From positions 728,752-792,751 of the forward strand of contig PUDQ02000084.1 in NCBI GenBank assembly GCA_002964805.2: DNA of 64,000 nt, in the 5' to 3' direction. The stretch's first letter is position 1; every line of letters begins with the position of its first letter. The notes beneath the pieces are model-generated. The model had not been told where the DNA came from. It did not search any database and saw nothing but the letters and a program-made list of their open reading frames with translations. The translations under genes were made by a program, and so were the position numbers. The DNA is from Trametes villosa. Its lineage: Eukaryota > Basidiomycota > Agaricomycetes > Polyporales > Polyporaceae. This document shows positions 12,721 to 27,245 of the stretch, piece by piece.

Positions 12721-13295
12721 TCAGACGATCTCCACGACGACCGTGGTCAAGTTGAATACCGGGATCTTCTCCGCCTAGGTCCACAAGTGAGTTTGCATCT
12801 GACACTCCCAGACTAAAACAATTCTGATCGCTTACCCCGACTGCCTGCAGGTGCGCAAGGCTGAACACGCTCGGACCAGGGTCGGACCCCGACGGCACGG
12901 TGAACGTGAAGTCCTGGAACAGGCCCTTCTGCGGCTGGCTCGGGTCCTCCTTGGGCGTGAACGCGCCCGCGGTGACGATGTTCGGGCCCAGGCCGCTCAC
13001 AGCGGGGTCGAAGCCGTCGCAGCTCCCGGCACCTGGGCACCGCTGAAAGGCCATGATGATCCCCCCTTGCTGGTCGTCGGTCGCGGAATTCTGTGGGTCA
13101 AATGAAATGTCAGCCCGCGGTGCCAACTCAGAGTGAGGAGGGAGAGGTGAGGAGCTGTCGACGTACGGCTTGGCGGACTTCGACGGTGATGGTGCTGCCT
13201 GCGAAGATGAGCGCCCCCTGCGCGGGAGAGGCGATCGTAGCCTGCTGAGCGAAGGCACAGAGTGCGAGCGAGGCGAGGACGAGGATGCTCTTCAT
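12721..13295 (-). CDS. Small secreted protein with signal peptide
   Basis: Three exons (13295-13167, 13090-12836, 12774-12721) join in phase 0 to give 145 residues. The N-terminus MKSILVLASLALCAFA is a clear signal peptide with a likely cleavage after AFA. The mature part starts QQATIASPAQGALIFAGSTI and resembles the short beta-sandwich-like secreted proteins common in Agaricomycetes, which share a P-x-x-G-x3-x-x-G-S opening. Two cysteines (CPGAGSC) may form a disulfide. It ends in a hydrophobic strand, NLTTVVVEIV. There is no GPI signal or catalytic motif I recognise. It could be a cell-wall or effector-like protein; the function is unknown. Reading straight through the introns gives a longer but meaningless frame. 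Confidence 0.75.
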
Positions 13296-14065
13296 TTCTA
13301 CGGAAACTCAGCTGGTTATTGAGATTTGAGGGGTGGGCGGGGGGTGTGTTGGTCTACGATACGGTGAGCTGCCTCTTATACGGCTCACTCAATATTCTCA
13401 TCGGACACAAGCCTAACCATAGCCCGGTGCGCGAAAGCAGAACCTGCACACTGACGTCGTCGTCCGCGCACAAGGCCGGTGGCGTGCAGCTACGGACATT
13501 CACCGAACCGCACGCATCACGAGGAAGTGAAGTCGAACGCCCGATGCAGTACGCGTTGACAGATGTCCGGCGGGAAGTTGTCAACGTACAGCGGCTGCAG
13601 AGGAGCGGCTCCTGTTAGAGCGTTCGCTATTCAGCGCTGTGTTCCGCTCACATAGGACGCTTGTTCAACTGCGCACGGCGTACGTTGAGCCGGTACGTCG
13701 AACTCGGCGGAGTGTATCTGTAGTGCTCCCGGTCACTGGTGGTAAGGGGCTTCCTCCAATGTGGGTGTGTCCGGCGCAGCCCTGGCCGTGATTGCATGAG
13801 ACAAGTACCGAGGTATAGCTATGACGCAGCAATACATCCCGGTAAGGACGCCGGTACCCATCGGCCTCTCGTCCGGGAGCGCTTCAGTAGTGAGGATGTG
13901 CGATGCAAGTTGGCTGGATGTGCGATGCAAGGTGCTCGCGGAGAGCCCCTTCACACATGGTGCTGTGTCTAATGAAACAATGAAAGCAAGTTCAAAATAG
14001 GCTGTGCGTACTACTACAGGCAGGAAAGAATTTCGCGTTCACACAGCAACCCAGGAAAACGGTCG
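13296..14065. other. Promoter region of the secreted-protein gene and 3' flank of the ATPase
   Basis: No supported ORF, RNA gene or repeat is seen. It should contain the promoter of the minus-strand secreted protein. Confidence 0.45.
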
Positions 14066-17972
<3,907 letters not shown>

Positions 17973-18032
17973 ATGGTGGACGGACCGTGATGGGGGGAGA
18001 CGGGACGGACGTGCTGCCCCCCAGCTACGCGA

Positions 18033-18040
18033 TATTTATA
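18033..18040 (-). promoter_or_regulatory. TATA box of the cation ATPase gene
   Basis: On the minus strand this reads TATAAATA, 61 nt before the ATPase ATG at 17972. That spacing is plausible for a TATA element with a short 5' UTR. It is inferred from motif and position only. Confidence 0.5.
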
Positions 18041-19210
18041 CGGCTTGGGGAGGGCGCCCCTGTCGGGCGCGAGGACTCGGACGGGCGGTGACGGAGGGCA
18101 TGGTGAAATAACTCGATGAGCCGTTTATGCCATTCCTCTACCTCTGCCTTGAGCGCGATGCTGTCAATCAGATGCGTGCCTACGCTTGGCTGGCAGGTTC
18201 CCTACGCAGTCTGCCCGACGCCCTATGCTCGACGGCGGTGCACCAGGCCTTCGGTTGCCCAGAAACACCGTGTGCATAGACCACACAGGAGCATTCCTAC
18301 AAGCTGTTACAGCAAAAGATGAGTGTTCTGCTGGTTCAAGAAAGGCTGGACCGCGCGTGCGCACCTCTGTCGTCGCACAGCCGCCTGTGGATCGAAAATT
18401 CTGGGGATATCTGTCCCCGGGGCGGACCCTGCGCTGTTTTCGCTATTCCCCCTTGAGGCTTGAACTTGAGGAAGATGACGGTGCTGCTTGATCAGAGTCT
18501 TATCGCGACCAGACATCTGCGCTACATACACGGCAGACAAAGGGCCAACCCGACATGCCACTATAGCCATGCGATAGCCTCAAATCCCCATACAGGCGTT
18601 AAACTATCACATCCCTATCAGATGCTTTTGAGCCTTTGTCAAGGCTATACCCCGGCTGCCGCACCTGGGGGCCTCCGCACCTTGCCTGTCGTGATAAACG
18701 ATTATAGCCACAACTTGAGTACTAACCCCTGTGAACATACGATTCAGAGAGGTTAAGTATGGCAACGCGACCAGCACTCCGTGGATAAACGGAGCCCGGG
18801 TGCTTAGCTTAGTAAGTGACTATCGTGTTTGCTACAATTACCTTGCTTGTCAAGGTTCCAGGGACCCCCAGAATGAAGCCGGTTTCGTGTACCCGATAAT
18901 TTCCGATAACCTTTCCGTGCATGTCCGATGCTCGCGAGCCTCAGCGTCCGGATCGGCGCTTTCCCTTAGTCTAAGTCTAGCGCCACCGTCCACGCTCAGT
19001 GCCCAGATGAGCTCGTCAATAACTTCTGAGGCACGAACAAGCAAGCTCCAGGGATGATTCAAAGCAGCTAATGGGACGGTTCAGTCACTGTAATTCCGAT
19101 GAGAAACTGTAAGCCCCGACAAGCAAGGTTTTCGCCGACGCGCGCGGCGGCACCTCCCTAGTGTATAGGTAGAGTAAACATATCTCAGCATCGGCGTACA
19201 ATACATACAG
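18041..19210. other. Intergenic region upstream of the ATPase
   Basis: About 1.2 kb without a supported gene. It is less GC-rich than the coding DNA and carries only short, unconvincing ORFs. Confidence 0.45.
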
Positions 19211-20206
19211 TCAAAGTCCGAACTGTCCAGGGAGTGCGTCGATCGCCTCCTTGAGCTTCTCGACGTATCTGCCGGGGAAGAGGATGTAGAGTAGCGCCTG
19301 CTGGCAGAACTCACACCCCACGAACTCTTCGGTCAGGCCCGCAATGAAAGCGGTGCTACAGACTTCGTCGCTAGCGGGAACTTTCAGCAGGAGTGGCCCC
19401 GCACGACGTATGTAGGCCCTCCACCAGCAGCTGGGCTTGGAACGGCCATAAGTATTACAGAATCCTTTGGTACCGGAAGGAAAGGGCAGCTTGTTCTCGT
19501 CAAAAATGGCCCGCTGCGCTGCGAACAGGTCTTCTGCGTTGAGACATTCAACGGCTTGGCGGGCGATGGCGCGGTGGGTGTTGAGGAGGGCGTGGTAGTG
19601 CTTGGCGGGCATGTCGTCGAACTCGGCGTAGTCGGGCCAGGTCGCCGGCTGGCGGAGAGCGGCACGAGTGGCGAGGCGGGCGAGCTCGTCGAGCTCGAAG
19701 CGTTTTGCGATCGCGTACACTCGCACGGGCTCGGTGTCGAGGAAGCGTGGGGAGGCCAGGGTTTTCTCGAGCGCCTGCGCGACGCTGGGGAGAGCGTACT
19801 TGGTGGAGGCTGCCTCGTAGAGGGCGACGATCTCGTCAAGCTCCTCGAGGTCAGGGTCTGGTACGGGGTAGACGAACTGGAGGAGGAGGTCGATGGTTTG
19901 GTCGGGCTCTGGGAGGACCAGTTCGGGGAGTGCGCCCCCGGAGGAGGGAGCGAGGGCGGCAATTTTGGCGGCGAATACGGTGGATGTAAGGGCGAGTAAG
20001 ATTTTGTGGACCTTGAACCGACGCCCGGGGGTACGCAAGACGAGGTCGGCCCCGGCTTCATTTCGCTTGCACAGAGTAGTGGGCACAGTGGAGTACGCGG
20101 GGCGGGAACGCTTGGGAAGGGGGGCGGGAGAGGGCGTGCTCAGCTCGGAAGTGGTCTCCTCCTCCTTCGCGGGGCGTTTCTGACCACGCGACTTCTGTGT
20201 GGACAT
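19211..20206 (-). CDS. BTB/POZ domain protein
   Basis: A single-exon gene of 331 residues. A basic, Ser/Pro-rich head (KSRGQKRPAKEEE) is followed by a BTB/POZ domain at roughly residues 45-160 (ADLVLRTPGRRFKVHKILLALTS; then ELVLPEPDQTIDLLLQFVYP). BTB domains dimerise and often bring proteins to cullin-3 ligases or chromatin. The C-terminal half is helical with a cysteine-rich part (SCWW, CS, GCEFCQQ) also seen in the many basidiomycete-specific BTB paralogues. No Kelch or zinc-finger domain is present. The partner is unknown. Confidence 0.85.
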   Translation of the reverse strand: MSTQKSRGQKRPAKEEETTSELSTPSPAPLPKRSRPAYSTVPTTLCKRNEAGADLVLRTPGRRFKVHKILLALTSTVFAAKIAALAPSSGGALPELVLPEPDQTIDLLLQFVYPVPDPDLEELDEIVALYEAASTKYALPSVAQALEKTLASPRFLDTEPVRVYAIAKRFELDELARLATRAALRQPATWPDYAEFDDMPAKHYHALLNTHRAIARQAVECLNAEDLFAAQRAIFDENKLPFPSGTKGFCNTYGRSKPSCWWRAYIRRAGPLLLKVPASDEVCSTAFIAGLTEEFVGCEFCQQALLYILFPGRYVEKLKEAIDALPGQFGL

Positions 20207-21133
20207 CTTGGGTCTACTGCGCGAAGTCTTCTGCAGCTGTCGCCGTGCTGCGAAAAGTTTGGTGAGCGCGCAGAGTCACCGACGCGCCAGTGGACGCGCA
20301 ACATCACACCCCACGTGGTTGGTCACACCGTGTCGTAGCGATCGGGTAGTCCCGAATGGGCCCGACTCTCTCCCTCCGCTCATGTCAGGATGCCTGTGTG
20401 GGTCGGATGTATGACTTGATATTCTTCTTCTGCAAGATATCTGGTCTCTGTGGTGGGTGGTCAGTCTGACCACGTTTCTTCCTCTACAATGCATGCGTCG
20501 CTGAACTAGATGTGCAGATTGGTTTATGTACCATGACGGAGTCCCGGGTGTACCAGTTCGGGTTGATATCATTCGCAGAGCTCCAGACATGCAGGGCCCA
20601 CATGCCTTGTAGACATCTCTCGGTGACGACTTCCACGTTTTCAGCACCCCGGAACTTCTTTCATTTAAGCCGCGTTCGATGAAGCCTTCTCCGGTGTCTT
20701 CTAGCGCACCCAATCTCCGCTGCGTCAACTCAGCATGCGCCGCTACTATGAGGCACCTTGTGCGCACTGCGCATCTGCTCCGCGAGGCGGCCCTCGTGCC
20801 CAGCTTCTCCGCCCAATTGATTCCGTCCAAGCCGCCTCAGCACTGCACAAACAGGATGGAGAATGCACCTTCTCCTCGCCGGGCTCTGTGAAGAACTGGA
20901 TCCGCCACCTGCAGCAGTGCAAGAAGGTGCATGTAGCTCGGCCCGCTATCAATCGCCGCCAACTCGTGATTCCAGTCAATGCAGTCCCTGGCCACCCCTC
21001 GATCCCCGCCCCGTGCATGCCAGGGTGAACCAAGCCTCCCCTCGTGCGTGCTGCTGGCCGGGAGCAGAAATAAAATGCGATCGCTTTCATCCTCCTCGCC
21101 GGTACAACCCTGGGCACTCAACTAGCGACATCA
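20207..21133. other. Divergent promoter region between the BTB gene and the SDR array
   Basis: No supported gene. The region should hold the promoters of the BTB gene (-) and the first SDR gene (+). Confidence 0.45.
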
Positions 21134-22477
21134 ATGTTTACGCTGTCCAGATCTGCGCTGTCGCTGACACACCGCGTGGCTGTAGACTGCTCTCGCCTCT
21201 CGAGACCATCCGCAGCTCATGCTCCCCACCTCTCTGCGCGATACGCAACGCTGCCACCGCGACCGATCGGCGTCGCAAACGCTCTCCAAGCCTCGCCTAC
21301 AGGTAGGTCATTCCTCGTTCCTGAACCCACCACGTTCACTCAAATTTCAATGAAATAGCACCGTCACCGACATTATGGACGACCGAGTTCTCTCTTGCAG
21401 ATCGCGTAGCGCTTGTCTCGGGGGGCCATGGAGGGTTAGGGCTCGAAGCCGCCTTGGCGCTGGTTGAGGCTGGCGCGCGGGCGGTGTATTGCGCAGACCT
21501 TCCTGAAAAGCCCGATGAGAGGTGGACGAAGGTGCGCGACTACGCGTCTCGGATGGAGGGAACAAGGGGAGAAGGGCGGATGGAGTATGTGTGCGCCGAT
21601 GTGAGGGATCAGGTACGCTCCGCGCTTCGTGATTGTGCAGCGTGTTGACAGACACGCGACTTAGGAGAAGATGTGGGAAATAGGCAAGATGATTGGGCGG
21701 AGGGAGGGTCGTTTAGATATTGGCATCGCCGCAGCGGGCATCCTCAAGGATCCTTCGGATTGCCTCAGCCTTTCCGGGGAAGACTTACAGGCGGTAATGT
21801 CCACGTTTTCCTCCCCTCGTACCCACAGAAGGGACTGATAACCCCGCAGATCATGGCTACGAACGTGAGCGGCGCTCTGTTTACCGCTCAGGCTGCGGGT
21901 CGGCAGATGAGGCGCTTCGGGGATGGTGGTAGCATCATCCTCGTTGCTAGCATCGCCGGACGAGAGGCATTTCAAGTGAGCAATTTCTGCTTGCTTCTTG
22001 CGATGCATTACCTGATCCAGCGCGTTCGGTTCCTCGAAAAGGGCCACCCTATCGTGCACTACCACTCGTCGAAGGCGGCGGTGCTCCAGATGACGCGCAG
22101 CCTCGCGTGCGAGCTCGCCCCAGAGGGCATCCGCGTCAACTCGATTAGCCCCGGTTTTATGCACACGAAGTACGCCTTTCTCGCCTCGATTCTCGCATCG
22201 TTTGCTGACGCGTCTTCACGTAGCTTCATCAAGCCGTATCTGGATGTACGGCCGGAGTACGCGGAGGAGTGGGCGCGGCTCAACCCGCTCGGTCGGCTGG
22301 GCCGGCCGCATGACTTGAGGGGCGTGGTTGTCTGGCTCGCGAGCGATGCGAGCTCGTTCTGCACGGGTAGTGAGTGAGTGCTCCTGTTCTCTGGCTTCCC
22401 GGTGTGGCAAGGTCGAAAGTTGCTGACGTGTGGTTCCTTGCAGTATTATCGTGGACGGCGGACATCGCGCGTGGTAA
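21134..22477 (+). CDS. SDR oxidoreductase, array copy 1
   Basis: NAD(P)-dependent short-chain dehydrogenase/reductase in seven exons. The leader MFTLSRSALSLTHRVAVDCS is rich in Arg/Ser with no acids, like a mitochondrial targeting peptide. Exon 2 carries the cofactor loop SGGHGGLG, exon 3 the AAAGI strand, exon 4 SIILVASIAG with the catalytic Ser, and exon 5 HYHSSK with the catalytic Tyr and Lys. It ends IIVDGGHRAW. Exon 4 ends EAFQ at a gtgagc donor and resumes GHPIVHYHSSK after an unusual aag acceptor, at the same place as in copy 5. Copy 1 differs most from the others in the cofactor loop (GGHGGLG instead of GANRGLG). The substrate is unknown; the closest recognisable relatives are polyol dehydrogenases and sorbose/xylulose reductases. 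Confidence 0.85.
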
Positions 22478-22639
22478 GAAGCTCTGTGAGCGAGCAACCG
22501 CAGAACAGGAGTCCTCCCCCCCCTTTCCCTGTAATTCTCTGATAGTCAGATTAATCATCGCAGTGCACGTCGTCTCGTGCGGGCACGAGAGCCAACTGTT
22601 GAGTTGGAATGTGTCATTTGCAGTCCCCATTCCTGCGCG

Positions 22640-22860
22640 TAATACTTGCGGACACAAAGGGCCGGCGCGAACGGCTGACGCTCATTTTGAGGTACGGCCC
22701 GGGCTTCGAGAAGCAAGGGGTGTTGTCAGAAAGCTTCGTTGTGGCCGCACGTGAGTTGTCTTCTTCGCTCGTCCTGAGAGAGTTGTCGTTGACGCGCTGC
22801 ATAGAATTAGGTACATATGCGGGCTTCCCGCGTAGCTTGATGCAGCGTGCCATGTACTGA
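22640..22860 (+). pseudogene. Gene relic upstream of SDR copy 2
   Basis: A coding-like fragment with a gtgagt donor at 22751 and a tag acceptor near 22810, followed by a frame reading GTYAGFPRSLMQRAMY and a stop. It aligns with a matching fragment upstream of SDR copy 3, including the splice donor. I do not recognise the family with confidence; the last exon faintly recalls carboxymuconolactone decarboxylase ends (YAGFP). It is probably a truncated neighbour carried along when the SDR gene duplicated. Confidence 0.35.
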
Positions 22861-22902
22861 AATGGCGTCCGCCGTGGGAGAGAGCGCACTCGCTCTCGGT
22901 CA

Positions 22903-22909
22903 TATATTA
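22903..22909 (+). promoter_or_regulatory. TATA-like element of SDR copy 2
   Basis: TATATTA lies about 85 nt before the ATG of copy 2, and a matching TATATAT sits at the equivalent place before copy 3. This is motif and position evidence only. Confidence 0.4.
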
Positions 22910-22988
22910 TGGGTGCAGGTTGCACCCGAGTCCTAGCCCCTGGCAGTGCTCTTCTTCACTACCATCTCGTCCTCTTGCGCTTGGGACC

Positions 22989-24335
22989 ATGACCATGATC
23001 GCAGCCTACGCTAGACGGGCTTGTGGCTCGCCCATACTGCGCCCGAACCTGAGTAGGATGCCAAGAGTAACGTTCTCAACTACAACGATCTTGAAGGGGA
23101 GCAGTAGCGACAAACGCGCTCCCCACGGAGTTGTTAGAGCCTTGCAAGACGCTTCCGAGACGCGTACGTATCCTGTAACTTCGATGAGTGTGCGTTGCTC
23201 ACTCACCTCATCTCGTTAGCCTCGCCGACACTCCTCGAGAGCGAGTTCTCGCTCGCTGACCGAGTAGCACTGGTCACTGGGGCGAACCGTGGACTCGGCC
23301 TTGAGGGCGCACTGGCCCTCGCCGAAGCTGGAGCCCGAGCGGTGTACTGCGTCGACATCCAAGACTCGCCCGGCTCGGATTGGACACGAGTCCAAGAGTA
23401 TGTCTCGCGCATGCGCGGAAAGCATGGGAAGGGACGTCTCGAATATATTCGCGGGGATGTCTCTGACCAAGTCAGTACGCGTTTTCTTGCGGGATATGCC
23501 CGATATTGAAAGGTGACGTTTTACAGGAGCAGATGTGGAAGATAGGGAAGGAGGTTGGGGACAGAGAGGGGAGGGTCGATGTTTGTCTCGCCGCTGCGGG
23601 GATCGCACTCGAAGGAGCGGATAGTTTGCGTGTTCTGGACAAGGATCTGCAGAAGGTAGGGGCCTCCCCGATCTTCTGCGCGACGTGCAACCTGAAGGAG
23701 CGGACATTTTATCTCTATTCTCTTCGCTTCAGGTGCTCAGCGTGAACCTGAAGGGCGTGCTGTACACGGCGCAGGCCGCGGGCCAGCAGATGGAGCGTTT
23801 CGGGAACGGCGGGAGCATGATCTTCATCGCGAGCGTTGCTGGGCATATCGCCCTTGTGAGTGTCGCTGCCCACGTCCTTCGTTGATCCTGACTAACGGCT
23901 GCGCACACAGGGTTTCGGTAGCACGTCCTACGAGATCGCGAAGAGCGGCGTGATCCAGATGGGGCGGAGCCTTGCGTGCGAGCTCGCCCCGAAGGGCATC
24001 CGGGTCAACACGATCAGCCCCGGGTACTTCCAGTCTCCGTACGTGCTCCCTATCGGTCTTGCGATGGCGTACTGACGTGAAGACTCTCAGCATGCTCGAT
24101 CAGGTCTTCCAGAGGCAGCCGGAGTTGGAGCCCATTCTGGCGAACGAGAATCCGGTGAAGCGCATCGGACGGCCGCACGAGCTGCGCGGCGCGATCGCGT
24201 GGCTGGCGAGTGACGCGAGCTCGTTCTGTACTGGCAGCGAGTAAGTAATGGTTTGCTGTTACGCTGCTCGGGCACTGACTGTCGTTGGTGATATGGAATA
24301 GCGTTTTGGTCAGCGGCGGTCATACCGCGTGGTGA
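22989..24335 (+). CDS. SDR oxidoreductase, array copy 2
   Basis: Seven exons giving about 328 residues. The leader (MTMIAAYARRACGSPILRP) is basic and hydroxylated, like an organelle presequence, and is followed by RAPHGVVRALQDA, shared in altered form by all five copies. The SDR core has TGANRGLG (cofactor), CVDIQ at the end of strand 2, AAAGIAL in place of NNAG, FIASVAG (Ser) and SYEIAKSG (Tyr-x3-Lys). The acidic residue after CVD may favour NAD(H), but this is inference. It ends VLVSGGHTAW. It is closest to copy 3 in exons, introns, upstream DNA and 3' UTR (both share gtaccggtgtaca soon after the stop). The start could also be the second ATG at 22995. Confidence 0.88.
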
Positions 24336-24529
24336 CCGGGTTGTACCGGTGTACACTAGGACGGGTCGTATGACTCTCAATCAAGCCGAGAGCGTGTCTC
24401 GGATTCTAAGCGTGTTCCCGTGGCTCTCCTTCGCCGGTGATGCAGCCCCTAGCTCCGAGGCCATATCCAAGCAAGGAACAGCTGAAGGCACTGCTATTCA
24501 GTCAAATGTGGAGCGGTGATCGTAGTTTG

Positions 24530-24755
24530 GAGAAAGCGGCTCACACTCGCCCGCTGATGTGTCTATTCATGCTCAACTCTACAGGGATAGCATCGGCTTC
24601 GCGAATCCAAGGTCTCGTAAAAGAACTTCGCTCTATCCACACGTGAGTCGCCTTCTCTGTGCCTCCTGAGAGACTTATCCGCAACGCGCCGCATAGGTGT
24701 ATACGCGGAGTTCTCGCGGAGCTGCATGCAGCGCGCCAAGTGCAGAAACGGTAGT
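24530..24755 (+). pseudogene. Gene relic upstream of SDR copy 3
   Basis: Homologous to the fragment before copy 2. The gtgagt donor is at 24643, and after a tag acceptor the frame reads GVYAEFSRSCMQRAK, against GTYAGFPRSLMQRAM in the other copy. The upstream part has lost its reading frame. The offset between the two fragments (about 1.89 kb) equals the offset between the two SDR genes, so the duplicated unit included this DNA. Confidence 0.4.
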
Positions 24756-24784
24756 CGCCGTGTGAGAGCCAACTCAGGATGGGC

Positions 24785-24791
24785 TATATAT
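24785..24791 (+). promoter_or_regulatory. TATA-like element of SDR copy 3
   Basis: TATATAT lies about 97 nt before the chosen ATG of copy 3, at the place corresponding to the element before copy 2. Confidence 0.4.
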
Positions 24792-24887
24792 TCAGGAGCA
24801 CACGGTCCTCTCGATCCCTAGACCCAGGCCATCCGCCGCTTCTCCGTACCAAGTCTCCTGGCTCTTGCGTTGTGCAGTCACTCTCAT

Positions 24888-26215
24888 ATGTCTATGATCA
24901 CAGCGTGCGCGAGCCGCGCTCGCGGCCTGTCCGTGTTGCGCTCGAGCCTGGGCAGTGCACAAAGGGCGGCGTTTGCGACTACGGCGATCTTGAAGGCCGA
25001 CAAGGACAAGCGCGCTCCTCATGGAGTTGCCAGGGCGTTGCAGGACGCTTCGCAAAACCGTAGGTTTCTGACGCATCTGATGAATGTCCGGACTCATAAT
25101 TTTCCCAGCTTCGCCAACGCTTCTCGAGAGCGAGTTCTCGCTCGCCGACAAGGTAGCGCTAGTTACTGGTGCGAACCGCGGACTCGGCCTCGACGGCGCT
25201 CTGGCTCTCGCCGAAGCTGGAGCCCGGACGGTGTATTGCGTCGACGTCGTCGACTCGCCTAGCTCGGAATGGACCAGGGTCCAGGAGTATGTCTCGCGCA
25301 TGCGCGGCAAGCATGGCAAGAGTCGTCTTGAGTATATTCGCGGAGACGTCTCCGACCAAGTGAGTACGCACCTTTATGCTTACACTTGTCAGCGACTGAA
25401 TCTGTTTATTCCGTAGGAGCAGATGTGGAAGATTGGGAAGACGATCGGAGACAGAGAGGGTAGGATGGACGTTTGCCTTGCCGCGGCGGGGATCGTGCTC
25501 GAGTCGCAGGACAGTCTGCGCGTGCCAGAGGCAGACCTACAGAAGGTAGGAGTTCGTACACGATGTGCCACAGATATTCATAGATTTACTCGGCTTGTAT
25601 CACGGTAGGTGCTCAGCGTCAACTTGAAGGGCGTACTCTACACGGCGCAGGCTGCTGGCCAACAGATGGAGCGCTTCGGGAATAGCGGAAGCATGATTTT
25701 CATTGCTAGCATTGCGGCGCATGTCTCCGTCGTGAGTCATGCCGTTCCTATACCGGAGCCTCTATATGCAACTTGACATGTTCTCGAACACAGAACCTCG
25801 GCATCACGCCGTACGAAATCTCTAAGAGCGGCGTGCTGCAGATGGGACGGAGCCTTGCGTGCGAGCTCGCCCCGAAGGGCATCAGAGTCAACACCATCAG
25901 TCCCGGGTACTTCCAGTCCCCGTATGTATCTCTTCCGTATTTTTGTGCGGTGTACTGACTGGCATATCCGCAGCATGCTCGACCAAATCTTCAGCGTGAA
26001 GCCCGAGTGGGGACACATCTTGACGAACGCGAACCCAATGAAGCGCGTCGGGCGCCCGCACGAGCTGCGGGGCGCGATTGCATGGCTTGCGAGCGACGCG
26101 AGCTCATTCTGTACTGGTAGCGAGTAAGTGGACCCTCCTCAGCACGCTTTCGGTCCCTGACTGACGCTGACAATATCGTAGCGTTATAGTCAGTGGCGGC
26201 CATGGCGCTTGGTGA
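24888..26215 (+). CDS. SDR oxidoreductase, array copy 3
   Basis: Seven-exon paralogue, nearest to copy 2. The leader MSMITACASRARGLSVLRS aligns with MTMIAAYARRACG of copy 2, which fixes the start at 24888. Core motifs: TGANRGLG; CVDVVD; AAAGIVL; FIASIAA with the catalytic Ser; PYEISKSG with Tyr-x3-Lys; NTISPGYF; and the ending VIVSGGHGAW. No stop or frameshift is visible, so it looks functional. Intron positions match copies 2, 4 and 5. The substrate is unknown. Confidence 0.88.
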
Positions 26216-27245
26216 CTGGATCGTACCGGTGTACATTAGGACGGGCCCCCATGACCTTCAATACAGACGAGACCATGTTTCGAACCCCTACAGTGCCCCC
26301 AGAACTCTCGTTCGCCACTGATACCGCCGTCGCCGCCGACGCCACATCTACACTACAGGCAGCGTTGATGAGACAGCCCGTGCTGGAAGGGAGGCGAGCG
26401 AGGACCTTCGACTACCAGTTATGCTCAGGGGTCACTGATTCGCAGCGATGTTGTTCGGACAACGATACTTTCCCCAAGACCACAGCCAGCGCCGCGATAT
26501 GCAAACCGGTGGAAGCAACCTACGCCGCCGGTGACCGAAGACCCTTCCAACTCAATACCCCATGCTACCTTGATACTACGCGCAATGGAAGCAGTAAATG
26601 CCCGTGTAGGCGGCGGCGTCATCATGGCGGCGCCGATAGCATCACATGCGCGTCGCGAAGTGGCTCGCAGCCGGTGAAGCCCACAGATGCGTTCACACCA
26701 GGAACGACCCGGCGGTGCAAGCTCCTCCCCTTTACACGCGCGGTGGTTCGAGTCTTGGAAGCCTTCACAAGATAGAAGGCGCCGAATTGGAAAGCTTTCA
26801 CACCCTCGGTGTATTAGGCATGCTCCCTACCTCATGCTACCAATCTGCGTTCTCTGACCATACTATGTCTAGCACTCACGAATACTGCTATAGGCTGACA
26901 CCTACAAGTCGTACGTCTCCCGCCATGAAAGCTGTGATTGTGGAGCCTCTGCGGGAACGCCTCCGCGGCAGGTCTCCGAATAACCCTGTGGGCTGCATGC
27001 TCTTGCCAGACTTGCAGCATGCCAGATAGTGTTCCGAAGTCCCGAGAGACGCCTCGTATCATACTTAAGTCCTTGCCTACTGAGGGTCGCGAGCAGCCTC
27101 CTCTTCAAGAGTACGTCCTCTTCACCCTACGCCATCCTACGTCTACTATTGGCATATTCTACCTTAAGTTGTTCGTTGCACTAACATGTTCGCGTTATAC
27201 AGGCTTACAGCTTAAACTAACACCTTCAAACGAGCGAGAGTTGAG
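26216..27245. other. Spacer between SDR copies 3 and 4
   Basis: The first 20-40 nt after copy 3 match the 3' UTR of copy 2 (gtaccggtgtaca). The rest shows no supported gene, and the relic seen before copies 2 and 3 is not recognisable here. Confidence 0.45.

Noticed and set aside
12647..13258. 203-codon ORF at the secreted-protein locus
   Set aside because: It starts inside exon 1 in another frame and reads through both introns; the three-exon model gives a signal peptide and clean joins.
22640..24755. Carboxymuconolactone decarboxylase identity for the spacer relics
   Set aside because: Only a faint YAGFP-like match; not enough to name the family.
26216..27245. A 188-codon ORF between SDR copies 3 and 4
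   Set aside because: It begins inside the 3' UTR shared with copy 2 and shows no domain.
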